Of a stretch of 64,000 bases of DNA, positions 1 to 9,351 are shown in pieces. The first letter of the stretch is position 1. Every line of letters begins with the position of its first letter. Below the pieces are notes generated by a model. The model was given only the letters and a program-made list of their open reading frames with translations, was not told where the DNA came from and did no database searches. This DNA comes from Janthinobacterium sp. ROICE36. Its GTDB lineage: Bacteria; Pseudomonadota; Gammaproteobacteria; Burkholderiales; Burkholderiaceae_D. Location: the NCBI RefSeq assembly GCF_002869965.1, contig NZ_PEBS01000027.1, forward strand, positions 1-64,000. The letters run 5' to 3'. The translations under genes and the position numbers were made by a program.

Positions 1-127
1 CTTTTACAACCGCCAGCGGCGCCACTCGCGCCTCGGCAATGTTCCGCCCGCGTTGTTCGCTGAAAAATTCAGCAAACAGACACGGGCGGCTTGAAACAAG
101 AGTGTCCGCTATTGACAGTACACCTCA

Positions 128-179
128 GACATCGGAATGGCTGAAGTCGTGTCTGAACGGCGGACCTGACCCCGCCGCC
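128..179. repeat. 52-base direct repeat, copy 1
   Basis: Bases 128-179 are identical to bases 369-420, an exact 52-base direct repeat with an offset of 241. Each copy carries the core GGACCTGACCCC (162-173 and 403-414). The reverse complement of most of this core, GGGTCAGGTCC, occurs in the tandem repeat lying between the copies. It looks like a dispersed intergenic repeat or a small non-coding mobile element, but no transposase or target duplication is visible. Confidence 0.75.
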
Positions 180-195
180 CTGGCGCCGGCACTGA

Positions 196-253
196 CAGCA
201 GAGGCCAGGGTCAGGTCCGGCATCCAGCAGAGGCCAGGGTCAGGTCCGGCATC
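196..253. repeat. Two tandem copies of a 29-base unit
   Basis: A 29-base unit is present twice in perfect tandem (196-224 and 225-253). Each unit contains GGGTCAGGTCC (208-218 and 237-247), the inverse of the core of the flanking 52-base repeats, so the array can pair with either flank to form a hairpin. Confidence 0.75.
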
Positions 254-368
254 CGTACACGATCTCAGCTTTGCTCATCTTTATTTGTGGCAAGTTGCGC
301 TTTATTAAATGCCGATACGGCACGACTGAGTATCCTTGAAAAGCGGTGGCGATGTAGGTCATGGCTTG

Positions 369-420
369 GACATCGGAATGGCTGAAGTCGTGTCTGAACG
401 GCGGACCTGACCCCGCCGCC
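369..420. repeat. 52-base direct repeat, copy 2
   Basis: Exact second copy of bases 128-179. It includes the core GGACCTGACCCC at 403-414, inverted relative to the core in the tandem array at 196-253. Confidence 0.75.
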
Positions 421-780
421 GTGTTGCACTGGCGCCGTGCCGCCGGCCCTGGTTTCCTGTGCTCCCCATATGGCCACTGCGCGCCCGCAATTGCATGGAG
501 TGCGTGCAGCCCGGGATGGTGCTTTCATTGTGTTGTTTTATGTGCGTGAAGGTATGAAACCAACATTTCTTATTGACAACGTTGTAGTCTCATGATGAAC
601 TAGAAGGCTTGTTAAGACTCTTGTATCGATAGCTGCCCGAGTCCCTGCTTTTGCGCATTTGCTCACTCATGCTCTTATCTCCCGGTGCCACTTTTCGCGC
701 ACCTGCCACTTGCTTGTTCCTGTTCGACACATGTAGAAAATCCTTACTGTTGTAATTAAGTGTAACTTCTATGGATATAT

Positions 781-810
781 TTGACAATTTGGGCCAGGAA
801 ATGTTCTAGT
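781..810 (+). promoter_or_regulatory. Putative promoter of TonB-dependent receptor 1
   Basis: A perfect -35 hexamer TTGACA (781-786) is followed after 18 bases by TCTAGT (805-810), a moderate -10 match. The leader before the receptor start at 969 would be about 150 bases. I saw no recognised riboswitch in it. Confidence 0.4.
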
Positions 811-968
811 GTATCCACTAGGCAAAATGTCCATCACATTTTGTAAAAACAAGCCGGGGGTGAACGGCGATCCTAGATCGGGTTGCCAAGGGATTGAACC
901 CACAGTTCCTTGGTCAACAGTCAGTTCTATAAGAGCAAGCTGTGAGAGTGGCTTGTACGGAGAACAAA

Positions 969-3827
969 TTGGTTAAGAAAATTGTGTTGAAACGTAGTGT
1001 TGTTGCAGTAGCACTTACGCTGGCATCGTCGCACATGGTGGCGATTGCGCAAGAGGTGCCCGCCGAGCCCGCCGTGCAAAAGGTGCTGGTGACTGGTTCG
1101 AATATTAAACGTTCCGAAAAGGAAGGTTCTTCCCCGGTCCAGACTCTCAATGCCAAACAGATCGCCGCGACTGGCGCCAACACTGTAGCTGAGCTGTTGC
1201 ACTCGATCCCCGCCTTCGGCTCGGGATCCTCGGTGGACGTAACCGACGGCGGTTTCTCGCGCGGTGCAGCCACGGCTTCCCTGCGCGGCCTGGGTTCCTC
1301 GTCTACACTGGTCCTGTTGAACGGCCGCCGCATCACGGCATCCGCTTACGCCGACCCGAACCAGGGTAAATCGGCCGTGTATGACTTGAACAGCATCCCG
1401 GTTTCCGCGATTGAACGCGTTGAGGTGTTCAAGGATGGTGCCTCGGCTGTGTACGGTTCCGACGCGATTGCCGGTGTGGTCAACTTCATTACCAAAACTA
1501 ATTACACAGGTGCTGAATTGACAGCCAGCATCAGTGCCAACGATGACGGCGAGTTTGCCCGCCAAAACCTCAGTGGTATCTTCGGTTTCGGCAAGGACCG
1601 TTTCAACGCTTTCGTCAGCTTTGACATCGCCAAGCGCGACAGTACCCTGATCAAGAACGTCAACGACGTCGAAAAAGGCATGTACGCGGACATCAACGCC
1701 CGCCTGAACCCGTTTTCGAGCAGCCTGAGCACCTCGCCTTTCTTCTATGCTGAGCGTACGCCAGGCGGCAAGAACTTCGCCAATAACTATGTTTTGCGCG
1801 ACCTGGTCAAGAATCGCCTGGACTGCCCGACCTCGCAACAGATTACGGGCGACCGTGTGGCGCATAATCTGACAGCAACCGATACCCTGGTGGGCCGTAC
1901 GTTCTGTAATTTCAACACCAACGATTATTCGGAAGTGCAAAGCGCAGGCAAGGACGCCAACGTGCTGTCGCGTGCCACGTACGAAATCACGCCGAGCATG
2001 ACCGCGTTTGCGGAAGCGGGCTATAGCCGTTCGGAACGTACCTACCTGCGTGCTCCAACGGCATTCCGTGGCACGGCCGCCACGACCGTCTTCCTGCTGG
2101 GCGCTGCGCCCCAGCAATTCCAGATGATTCTGCCGGTAGGCCACCCTGACAATCCGTTTCCGACGCAGCGCGCCGCAGTCGGCTACCGCGTCAGCGCGGA
2201 AGGTGGCGCAGTCAATACCAATGAAACCTACCGTTTGCTGACCGGCTTGCGCGGCACCGTCGGCGAGTGGGACTGGGAAACCGGTTTCCTGTGGAACCGT
2301 GCCGAGCGCAAGGAAGAGACGTTCGGCATGCTGTACCGCCCGACCCTGGAAAAAGTCATGACCCAGGGTTGGACCCTGGCACAGGTCAATGCCGATCCTA
2401 GCGTCACGCGCGATCTGGCCAACCGCGGTTTTGCGCAGGTTGCCCAGGTTGATGCCAAAGCCAGTACCGCCTTCGGTCAGTTGGGCGGCGGCCAGGTAGG
2501 CGTGGCGTTTGGTGCTGAATTCCGTCAAGAAAAAATCGGCCTGACACCGGACATGGCAGTGCAGCGTGGCGATATCGTTGGCCTGGCCAACTCGGTTGCC
2601 GACGGTCGCCGCAATGTGAGCTCCGCCTTCTTTGAAGTGCGTACGCCGTGGACCAAGAACTTCGAGATGGACTTTGCTGGCCGTTACGACAAATACCCTA
2701 ACCTGAAGGGCAATTTCGTCCCTAAAGTGGGCGGCAAGCTGACGGTCAACGATAAAATTGCCATCCGCAGCACCTACGCGGAAGGTTTCCGTGCTCCTGC
2801 CCTGACGCAAGTGTCGCCAGGCGGCGTACAGTCATTCTCGACGGTAACGGATTCGCTGCGCTGCCCGGACGGTGTCAATCCGGTCCCCGGCGCGGACAAG
2901 GGCGATTGCGCCAAGGGTATTTCCAGCCTGTCGTCGGCAACGCCTGACCTGCGTCCTGAAAAGTCGAAGAGCTACTCGCTGGGCCTGATCCTCGCGCCGA
3001 CCAAGGATATCGACGTGCTGATCGACTACTATCGCATCAAAAAGGTCGATGAGACCGCTTTGTTCAGCGCACAGTACATGATCGACCATGCTGACCGCTA
3101 CCCCGCCAACGTGGTGCGCGACAATAGCGCAGCTAACCAATTGGTCGATGGCAGCGGCAAGCCTATCCCAAATAGCGGCCCGATCTATCAGGTCAACCGT
3201 TCGTATGTGAACCAGGGCAGCACCGAGGTGAAGGGCGTCGACGTTGAAGTCGCCTTCCGCAAATCGCTGGGCGACATGGGCCGTCTGACCGCCAATGTGA
3301 ACTGGAGCTATCTGATGAGCTTCAAGCGTGCCGAGCGTCCAGGCGACGTAGCGACCGACACCTCGGGTTCTGCTGGCGGCATTTCCGACTGGTCAACGTC
3401 GGTTGGCGACAATCCGAAGCACCGCGCTAGTGCATCGGCCAATTGGACGCGTGGCGATCACTCGCTGACCACGTCGGTTGATTTCGTGGGTGCCGTGTCG
3501 CTGCTGCGCCGCAGCGACAACGATGTATTTTACGATAAGCCATACTGCCAGTACGGCTCGGGACAGCCATCGACTGCGTATCAACTGGGTGGCTTGCCGA
3601 AATTCAGCAACTACATCACCAACTGCAGCGTGAAGAGCTGGACGACGACCAATCTGGCCTATTCGTACACGGGCTTCAAGGATTTGACACTGTCGTTCAA
3701 CGTCAAGAACGTCTTTGATATCAAGGCTCCATACGATCCGCGTTACGCAGTGGAAGGCTTCAACACCCAACTGCACAACGGTCAAGGCCGCTACTTCCGC
3801 GTGAGTGCCAACTACCACTTCATGTAA
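969..3827 (+). CDS. TonB-dependent outer membrane receptor 1
   Basis: Outer-membrane, TonB-powered importer of about 952 residues. The signal peptide has a Lys/Arg-rich start and a hydrophobic core ending near AIAQ. The mature N-terminus has the VTGSNIKR motif that opens this receptor class, then a plug domain (about 50-180, with LVLLNGRR and RVEVFKDGASAVYGSDAIAG). A large beta-barrel fills the rest, including YAEGFRAP. No N-terminal signalling (STN) domain is seen. I chose TTG at 969 because GGAG lies 6 bases upstream; an in-frame GTG at 942 has no such site. The protein ends in HFM rather than the terminal Phe usual for outer-membrane barrels. Substrate unknown. It resembles the three receptors at 20482-29330 in architecture. 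Confidence 0.9.
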   Translation: MVKKIVLKRSVVAVALTLASSHMVAIAQEVPAEPAVQKVLVTGSNIKRSEKEGSSPVQTLNAKQIAATGANTVAELLHSIPAFGSGSSVDVTDGGFSRGAATASLRGLGSSSTLVLLNGRRITASAYADPNQGKSAVYDLNSIPVSAIERVEVFKDGASAVYGSDAIAGVVNFITKTNYTGAELTASISANDDGEFARQNLSGIFGFGKDRFNAFVSFDIAKRDSTLIKNVNDVEKGMYADINARLNPFSSSLSTSPFFYAERTPGGKNFANNYVLRDLVKNRLDCPTSQQITGDRVAHNLTATDTLVGRTFCNFNTNDYSEVQSAGKDANVLSRATYEITPSMTAFAEAGYSRSERTYLRAPTAFRGTAATTVFLLGAAPQQFQMILPVGHPDNPFPTQRAAVGYRVSAEGGAVNTNETYRLLTGLRGTVGEWDWETGFLWNRAERKEETFGMLYRPTLEKVMTQGWTLAQVNADPSVTRDLANRGFAQVAQVDAKASTAFGQLGGGQVGVAFGAEFRQEKIGLTPDMAVQRGDIVGLANSVADGRRNVSSAFFEVRTPWTKNFEMDFAGRYDKYPNLKGNFVPKVGGKLTVNDKIAIRSTYAEGFRAPALTQVSPGGVQSFSTVTDSLRCPDGVNPVPGADKGDCAKGISSLSSATPDLRPEKSKSYSLGLILAPTKDIDVLIDYYRIKKVDETALFSAQYMIDHADRYPANVVRDNSAANQLVDGSGKPIPNSGPIYQVNRSYVNQGSTEVKGVDVEVAFRKSLGDMGRLTANVNWSYLMSFKRAERPGDVATDTSGSAGGISDWSTSVGDNPKHRASASANWTRGDHSLTTSVDFVGAVSLLRRSDNDVFYDKPYCQYGSGQPSTAYQLGGLPKFSNYITNCSVKSWTTTNLAYSYTGFKDLTLSFNVKNVFDIKAPYDPRYAVEGFNTQLHNGQGRYFRVSANYHFM

Positions 3828-3877
3828 TCAGTATCTGCCGGCGTGTCAGCACGCCGGCATACAGGCATGTCCGGTAT

Positions 3878-3915
3878 AAAAAAGCCACCCGATTTTGTAG
3901 TCGGGTGGCTTTTTT
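3878..3915. terminator. Bidirectional terminator between receptor 1 and rsmE
   Basis: An inverted repeat, GCCACCCGA and TCGGGTGGC, is flanked by A-runs on the left and T-runs on the right. It can terminate the plus-strand receptor gene and the minus-strand rsmE. Confidence 0.85.
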
Positions 3916-3933
3916 CATAGAAGGTGCTGCTTC

Positions 3934-4659
3934 TTACATACCGCCCCACAAGGCGCCCAGGGTGGCCAGCGCCGTCAGGCCCGCCGTCTCGGTGCGCAGG
4001 ATGCGCGGCCCCATCGCCAAGCCGATGGCGCCAGCCGCGATGGCGGCTTTTTCTTCCGCCTCGGTAAACCCGCCTTCCGGCCCCACCATCACGGTGATCG
4101 CTTGCGGCGGCTGGTGGCGCGCCCAGTCGGCCAGCGACTGGTCCGCGCGCGGCGTCAAAATGATGCGCTTATGCAGATCTTGCTGGCTGCTCCAGCTACT
4201 AAAATCCTGCAATGGCGCCAGCTGGGCCAGTCGGTTGCGGCCGCATTGTTCCGATGCGGAGACGATGATGCCTTGCCAATGCGCGAGCTTTTTCTCGGCC
4301 CGCTCGCTCGACAAGCGCACCACGCAGCGCTGCGCCGCCAGCGGCACGATGCCCGCGGCGCCCAGTTCGATGGCTTTTTCGATGATCCAGTCCATTTTCG
4401 ATGCTTCCGGCAGCGCTTGGGCCAGGGTCACGGCATACGGCAGTTCCGCTTCGCGCGCCACGTGCGCCTGTATTTCCGCCGTCACGCTGCGCTTGGCGAC
4501 CGCCACCAGGCTGGCCTGCACTTCGCCGCCTTCGCCATTGAACAGGGTGATGAGGTCGCCCGGCGCCAGGCGCACGACCTGGATATGGTGGGCGACAGCC
4601 TCCGGCAGGGCGATTGTGGTGCCGGCAACGAGCGGCTGGGGGCAGAAAAAACGCGGCAT
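3934..4659 (-). CDS. rsmE: 16S rRNA (uracil-1498-N3)-methyltransferase
   Basis: SPOUT-class methyltransferase of 241 residues that methylates U1498 of 16S rRNA using S-adenosylmethionine. The family signatures are clear: VGPEGGF at about 192-198 and GPRILRTETA at about 217-226, which form the knotted cofactor site. The N-terminal PUA-like part starts MPRFF. The open frame extends 57 codons further upstream, but ATG at 4659 is preceded by TGAGGA and matches the family start. It is transcribed divergently from tkt. Confidence 0.93.
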   Translation of the reverse strand: MPRFFCPQPLVAGTTIALPEAVAHHIQVVRLAPGDLITLFNGEGGEVQASLVAVAKRSVTAEIQAHVAREAELPYAVTLAQALPEASKMDWIIEKAIELGAAGIVPLAAQRCVVRLSSERAEKKLAHWQGIIVSASEQCGRNRLAQLAPLQDFSSWSSQQDLHKRIILTPRADQSLADWARHQPPQAITVMVGPEGGFTEAEEKAAIAAGAIGLAMGPRILRTETAGLTALATLGALWGGM

Positions 4660-4853
4660 GCAAATCCTCAACGGGGGTAAGTGGGGTGGAAAGACGTCAA
4701 AGTATAGCCATTTGGCGGGCCAGTACGCCGCAATTCTAATTTGCAGCCCCCCAGTCTGGTAAAATAGTTGACTACATAAAGCAGCCGGCCTGGGTTCTTT
4801 CTTGTCCGTGCTGTTGCAAACGAATCCCAAACTCGCGACTGACCCACACCATC

Positions 4854-6851
4854 ATGACAACTACGCTCCCGACTACCAAAATGGCCAATGCGATCCGCGC
4901 ACTGGCAATGGACGCTGTACAAAAGGCCAACTCCGGCCATCCAGGCATGCCGATGGGCATGGCCGAGATCGCAGTTGCCCTGTGGAGTGGTCACTATCGC
5001 CACAATCCCGCGAATCCAAAATGGCAGAACCGCGACCGTTTCCTGTTGTCGAACGGCCACGGCTCGATGCTGCACTACGCGCTGCTGCACCTGACGGGCT
5101 ACGCGCTGTCGATGGATGACATCAAGGCCTTCCGCCAGATGCATTCGAAAACCCCGGGCCACCCGGAAGTCGATGTCACGCCAGGCGTGGAAACGACCAC
5201 TGGCCCGCTGGGCCAGGGTATCGCCAACGCCGTCGGCATGGCGCTGTCGGAGCAATTGCTGGCCGCTGAATTCAACAAGCCTGGCCATGACATCGTCAAT
5301 CACTACACCTACGCTTTTGTGGGTGACGGTTGCCTGATGGAAGGTATTTCGCACGAAGTGTGCGCGCTGGCCGGCACCCTGGGCTTGAACAAGCTGATCG
5401 CCCTGTACGATGACAACGGCATTTCCATCGATGGCAAAGTCGAAGGCTGGTTCACGGACGACACCCCGGCCCGCTTCGAAGCGTACGGCTGGAACGTCAT
5501 CCGCGCCGTCGATGGTCACGATGTTGCCGCCGTGGCTGCCGCCATCGCCGCCGCCAAGACCGCCAGCAAGCCAACCCTGATCTGCTGCAAGACCATCATC
5601 GGCAAGGGTTCGCCGAACCTGCAAGGCGGCGACAAGGTCCACGGCGCCGCGCTGGGCGACAAGGAAATCGCCGCCGTGCGCGAGTACATCGGCTGGGATG
5701 CCGCACCGTTCGAGATGCCGGCCGACGTGTACTCAGCCTGGGATGCCAAGCAACAAGGCGCCCTGCTGGAAGCGGACTGGAACGAGCGCTTCGCCGCCTA
5801 CACCCGCGAATTCCCGCAGCAAGCCGCTGAACTGACCCGCCGCATGCAGGGCGAGTTGCCGCAGGCATTCGAAGCGGCCTTGAGCGCCGCCATCGCTTCC
5901 TGCGTCGAGAAGAAAGAAAACATCGCCACCCGCAAGGCCAGCCAGAACGCCATCCAGGCACTGGCGTCGTCGCTGCCGGAATTCCTCGGCGGCTCGGCCG
6001 ACCTGACCGGTTCGAACCTGACCAACTGGAAAGAGTGCGTGGCCGTGCGTTCGGGCCAGCCAGGCAACCACATCAACTACGGCGTGCGCGAATTCGGCAT
6101 GAGCGCCATCATGAACGGCATCACCTTGCACGGCGGCTACATCCCGTTCGGCGCCACGTTCCTGACGTTCTCCGACTACAGCCGCAATGCCCTGCGCATG
6201 GCCGCGCTGATGAAACTGCGTTCGATCTTCGTGTTCACCCACGATTCGATCGGCCTGGGCGAAGACGGCCCGACGCACCAATCGGTCGAGCACGTCTCGT
6301 CGATGCGTCTGATCCCGAACCTGGACAACTGGCGTCCGTGCGATACCGTCGAGTCGGCTGCTGCCTGGGGCGCCGCCGTGCGCCGCAAGGATGGCCCGTC
6401 GACCCTGATCTTCTCGCGCCAGAACCTGCCATACCAGGAGCGTTCCAGCGAGCAAATTGAAAATATCTACCGCGGCGGCTATGTGCTGAACGACGTGGAC
6501 GATGCGAAGGCGATCCTGATCGCCACCGGTTCCGAAGTGGAACTGGCTGTGGCCGCCGCCAGCGCGCTGGCCTCGGAAGGCATCAACGTGCGCGTGGTGT
6601 CGATGCCGTCGACCGACGTGTATGACCGCCAGGACGCCGCTTACAAGGCCAGCGTGCTGACGAAGGGCGTGCCGCGCGTGGCCATCGAAGCGGGCGTGAC
6701 CAGCTTCTGGTACAAATACGTGGGCCTGGAAGGCGCCGTGGTCGGTATCGACACGTTCGGCGAATCGGCGCCGGCCGGCGTGCTGTTCAAGCATTTCGGC
6801 TTCACGGTCGAGAACGTCGTCGCCAAGGTGAAAGCCGTTATCGCTGGCTAG
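4854..6851 (+). CDS. tkt: Transketolase
   Basis: Thiamine-diphosphate enzyme of the non-oxidative pentose phosphate (and Calvin) pathway that moves two-carbon ketol units between sugar phosphates. The length of 665 residues is typical. Visible motifs are GHPGMPMG near the N-terminus, [14 protein letters not shown] (cofactor and metal site) and [14 protein letters not shown] in the pyrimidine-binding domain. The start ATG has no good Shine-Dalgarno sequence, but its protein start fits the family. gap follows 78 bases downstream, placing two central carbon enzymes together; cotranscription is likely since no terminator lies between them. Confidence 0.96.
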   Translation: MTTTLPTTKMANAIRALAMDAVQKANSGHPGMPMGMAEIAVALWSGHYRHNPANPKWQNRDRFLLSNGHGSMLHYALLHLTGYALSMDDIKAFRQMHSKTPGHPEVDVTPGVETTTGPLGQGIANAVGMALSEQLLAAEFNKPGHDIVNHYTYAFVGDGCLMEGISHEVCALAGTLGLNKLIALYDDNGISIDGKVEGWFTDDTPARFEAYGWNVIRAVDGHDVAAVAAAIAAAKTASKPTLICCKTIIGKGSPNLQGGDKVHGAALGDKEIAAVREYIGWDAAPFEMPADVYSAWDAKQQGALLEADWNERFAAYTREFPQQAAELTRRMQGELPQAFEAALSAAIASCVEKKENIATRKASQNAIQALASSLPEFLGGSADLTGSNLTNWKECVAVRSGQPGNHINYGVREFGMSAIMNGITLHGGYIPFGATFLTFSDYSRNALRMAALMKLRSIFVFTHDSIGLGEDGPTHQSVEHVSSMRLIPNLDNWRPCDTVESAAAWGAAVRRKDGPSTLIFSRQNLPYQERSSEQIENIYRGGYVLNDVDDAKAILIATGSEVELAVAAASALASEGINVRVVSMPSTDVYDRQDAAYKASVLTKGVPRVAIEAGVTSFWYKYVGLEGAVVGIDTFGESAPAGVLFKHFGFTVENVVAKVKAVIAG

Positions 6852-6929
6852 TATTGATTTTGAGCAGACCCTGGCCGTGTGCTGACCGGGGTGCTGTGCT
6901 GATACCTTTTTTTTAATCAGGAGCAGAGT

Positions 6930-7940
6930 ATGACGATCAAAGTTGCAATCAATGGCTACGGCCGCATCGGCCGTAATGTGTTGCGCGCTTTCTACGAAGG
7001 CGGCAAGAAACAGGATATCCAGATCGTTGCCATCAACGACCTGGGCGATGCCAAATCGAATGCCCACCTGACGCGCTACGACACCGCGCACGGCAAGTTC
7101 CCGGGCACGGTCACCGTCGAAGGCGACAACATGATCGTCAATGGCGATCCGATCCGCGTATTCGCACAGCGCAACCCGGCTGAAATTCCATGGGGCGAGC
7201 TGGGTGTGGACGTCGTGCTGGAATGCACGGGTTTCTTCACGACAAAAGAGAAAGCTTCGGCGCACCTGAAGGGCGGCGCGAAAAAAGTCATCATCTCGGC
7301 ACCAGGCGGCAAGGACGTCGATGCGACCGTCGTGTTCGGCGTCAACCACTCGGTATTGAAATCGACCGACACCGTCATCTCGAACGCTTCGTGCACCACC
7401 AACTGCCTGGCACCGCTGGTCAAGCCACTCAACGACGCCATCGGCATCGAAACGGGCCTGATGACCACCGTGCACGCCTACACCAACGACCAGGTGCTGT
7501 CCGACGTGATGCATGAAGACCTGCGCCGCGCCCGTTCGGCCACCATGAGCATGATCCCGACCAAGACGGGCGCTGCCGCCGCCGTTGGCCTGGTGCTGCC
7601 TGAGCTGAATGGCAAGCTGGACGGCTTCGCCATCCGCGTGCCGACCATCAACGTGTCGCTGGTCGACCTGACCTTCATCGCCAAGCGCGACACGACCGTG
7701 GAAGAAGTCAACGCGCTGATGAAAGCCGCGTCGGAAGGCGCCCTGGAAGGCATCCTGACGTACCAGACCGAACCGCTGGTATCGATCGACTTCAACCATA
7801 ACCCGGCCTCGTCGAACTTCGATTCGACCCTGACCAAGGTGTCGGGCCGTTTGGTGAAAGTATCGTCGTGGTATGACAATGAGTGGGGTTTCTCGAACCG
7901 CATGCTCGACACCACCGTCGCACTGATGTCGGCCAAGTAA
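6930..7940 (+). CDS. gap: Glyceraldehyde-3-phosphate dehydrogenase, type I
   Basis: NAD-dependent glycolytic enzyme of 336 residues converting glyceraldehyde 3-phosphate to 1,3-bisphosphoglycerate. The N-terminal Rossmann motif [10 protein letters not shown] and the catalytic SCTTNC (Cys at residue 155) are present, and the C-terminal [13 protein letters not shown] is typical. A strong Shine-Dalgarno, CAGGAGCAGAGT, precedes ATG. It follows tkt and is closed by the terminator at 7957. Confidence 0.97.
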   Translation: MTIKVAINGYGRIGRNVLRAFYEGGKKQDIQIVAINDLGDAKSNAHLTRYDTAHGKFPGTVTVEGDNMIVNGDPIRVFAQRNPAEIPWGELGVDVVLECTGFFTTKEKASAHLKGGAKKVIISAPGGKDVDATVVFGVNHSVLKSTDTVISNASCTTNCLAPLVKPLNDAIGIETGLMTTVHAYTNDQVLSDVMHEDLRRARSATMSMIPTKTGAAAAVGLVLPELNGKLDGFAIRVPTINVSLVDLTFIAKRDTTVEEVNALMKAASEGALEGILTYQTEPLVSIDFNHNPASSNFDSTLTKVSGRLVKVSSWYDNEWGFSNRMLDTTVALMSAK

Positions 7941-7956
7941 TTCCTGGCTAACATAC

Positions 7957-7985
7957 AAAAAACGCCCTCGCGGGCGTTTTTTTTC
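7957..7985. terminator. Bidirectional terminator between gap and the DUF1275 gene
   Basis: The hairpin AACGCCCTCGCGGGCGTT has an A-run before it and a T-run after it. It can serve gap (plus) and the YoaK-like gene (minus). Confidence 0.9.
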
Positions 7986-7996
7986 GTCCTCCCCCC

Positions 7997-8761
7997 TTAC
8001 AGCCTTGGGCGGTAGAAGCGCCATAGCAGCCGCAGGTCATGCAGCACGGGCACGCCAGCCAGCAGGATCAGTGCGCAGGCGAGGAGGATGGTGGCGGCGG
8101 AAAAACCGATATGCTTGAAGGCGAGGGCGCCGCTGACGCCGCCGATGAAGAAGCAGGAGATCAGCAGGCTGTGCGTCTTGAGCTTGCTCCTGTTGACGGT
8201 GACGCTGCGCTCGGGCAGCTGGCGCCGGTTGTAATACAACATCTTGCCCAGCTCGATGCCGATATCGGTCGACAAACCCGTCACGTGCGTGGTGCGGATG
8301 GTGGCGCCGGAGATCTTGGTGATGATGGCGTTCTGCAAGCCCATGATAAAGCACAGCAGCAAGATGGTCACGGGCCCCAGCACATCCGGCATGGCCGCCA
8401 GGTAGCTGCCCGTCAGGCCAAACAGCAGCAGCAGCACCGCTTCCAGCAACAGGCTGGCGGCATACTGGCTGTGCAGCCGGCGGCGCCGGCCCCAGTTGAC
8501 CATGATGGCCGTGACGGCCGCGCCGGAGACGAAGGCCAGCCAGGCGCCCAAGGCGGCCAGCGCGAGGGTGAGGTTGCCTAATGCCAAGTCGTCGGCCATG
8601 CCGGAAACGATGCCCGTCATGTGCGAGGTGTAACCGCCGATGGCCAGGAAGCCGCCCGCATTCACGGCGCCGGCCACCAGCGCCAGCACGCAGCCCAGTT
8701 GAAGGTCGGCGCGCGTCTCGCGCTGGGCGCCGCTCAGGCGGTACAGATAGTGAAACGGCAT
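7997..8761 (-). CDS. YoaK/DUF1275 family membrane protein
   Basis: Inner-membrane protein of 254 residues with about six hydrophobic segments (for example around 24-42, 65-85, 100-120, 125-145, 200-220 and 225-245). Family-like motifs are LALVAGAVNAGGFLAIG near the N-terminus, SHMTG, MGLQNA and RTTHVTGLSTDIG. The family is widespread but its function is not established. It lies 27 bases downstream of the broken Cache-domain gene on the same strand and is followed by a terminator. Confidence 0.85.
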   Translation of the reverse strand: MPFHYLYRLSGAQRETRADLQLGCVLALVAGAVNAGGFLAIGGYTSHMTGIVSGMADDLALGNLTLALAALGAWLAFVSGAAVTAIMVNWGRRRRLHSQYAASLLLEAVLLLLFGLTGSYLAAMPDVLGPVTILLLCFIMGLQNAIITKISGATIRTTHVTGLSTDIGIELGKMLYYNRRQLPERSVTVNRSKLKTHSLLISCFFIGGVSGALAFKHIGFSAATILLACALILLAGVPVLHDLRLLWRFYRPRL

Positions 8762-8788
8762 GCCGGGTCGGTTTCCTCGTGCTCTCGC

Positions 8789-9252
8789 TTATTTATAGAT
8801 GCCGGAACCGACAATCATATTGTCGACCCGTTCGATGTAGCCGGATTTTTGCTGGACCACTTTGGTCAGCGGATTGGGCCACTTGAAGTCTACCCAGCCG
8901 CGTCCGGCCGGCGTGCTGGCCGTGGCGATCAGCGACTTGACGATGGCCTTGCCTTCATTGTCCTTCAGGTCGATCAGATTCTTGCCGACCATCTTGGGAT
9001 TGTTGCCGTGCGCCAGGGTGACGCCATTCATGTCGTACACATAAATGTACAGGTCGCGGTCATGGAAACTGGTGTTGGCGGCATCGGCAATGGCGGCAAA
9101 GGCTTTTTCCTTGCCGTCGGCCTTGATCATGGCCACGGCGCGCTTGGTCATGGCGATGGCCTCGTCCGCGCTGCCCATGCCGCTGCCGGCATGGCGCAGA
9201 TGATGCAACTGGCAACGAGGGCATGGATGCCCGTTTTTACGCTAGTCTTCAT
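8789..9252 (-). pseudogene. Periplasmic Cache-domain protein, frameshifted after the signal peptide
   Basis: The sequence encodes a single-Cache-type sensor or ligand-binding protein in two frames. ATG at 9252 has an ideal Shine-Dalgarno (CAGGAG) and starts a signal peptide (hydrophobic core, ending AAAWA). That frame leaves the conserved protein at about 9166-9173 and stops soon after. The mature domain (DEAIAMTKRAVAM, YVYDMNGVTLAHG, KNLIDLKDNEGK, ending GSGIYK) continues in the neighbouring frame down to 8789. Adding one G after GCAGCG would restore AWA-AADEA, so a one-base deletion or a sequencing error is the likely cause. With no correction the secreted protein would not be made. The small size fits the stand-alone periplasmic Cache proteins of Burkholderiales. 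Confidence 0.75.
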
Positions 9253-9351
9253 ACGCTGTCTCCTGGGATGATGGGCAAGCCCGGCGCGGCCTGTTGTACG
9301 GCACGACTGGGAAGTGGAATTGCCTGTACGTATCATACGCCGCCGCCGGGC

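Larger units (their letters stand above)
1..968. other. Left-edge gene-free region with repeats and a promoter
   Basis: No convincing gene is seen in this stretch. The short open frames on both strands lack Shine-Dalgarno sequences and recognisable protein character. A minus-strand frame is open from the window edge to about position 127 but has no usable start codon, so it could be a gene fragment or chance. The region carries a 52-base direct repeat, a 29-base tandem repeat (listed separately) and, near its right end, a promoter-like sequence for the receptor gene that follows. Confidence 0.5.

Noticed and set aside
590..787. 65-residue minus-strand frame in the left gene-free region
   Set aside because: It starts with TTG, has no ribosome site and its sequence is Ser/Lys-rich without any family resemblance.
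927..2810. Long minus-strand frame opposite receptor 1
   Set aside because: High-GC codon bias opens long antisense frames. The plus-strand frame encodes a complete TonB-dependent receptor.
5733..8024. 763-residue minus-strand frame opposite tkt and gap
   Set aside because: It covers two clear core enzymes on the plus strand, and its composition (His, Arg, Val, Gln) is typical of antisense reading.
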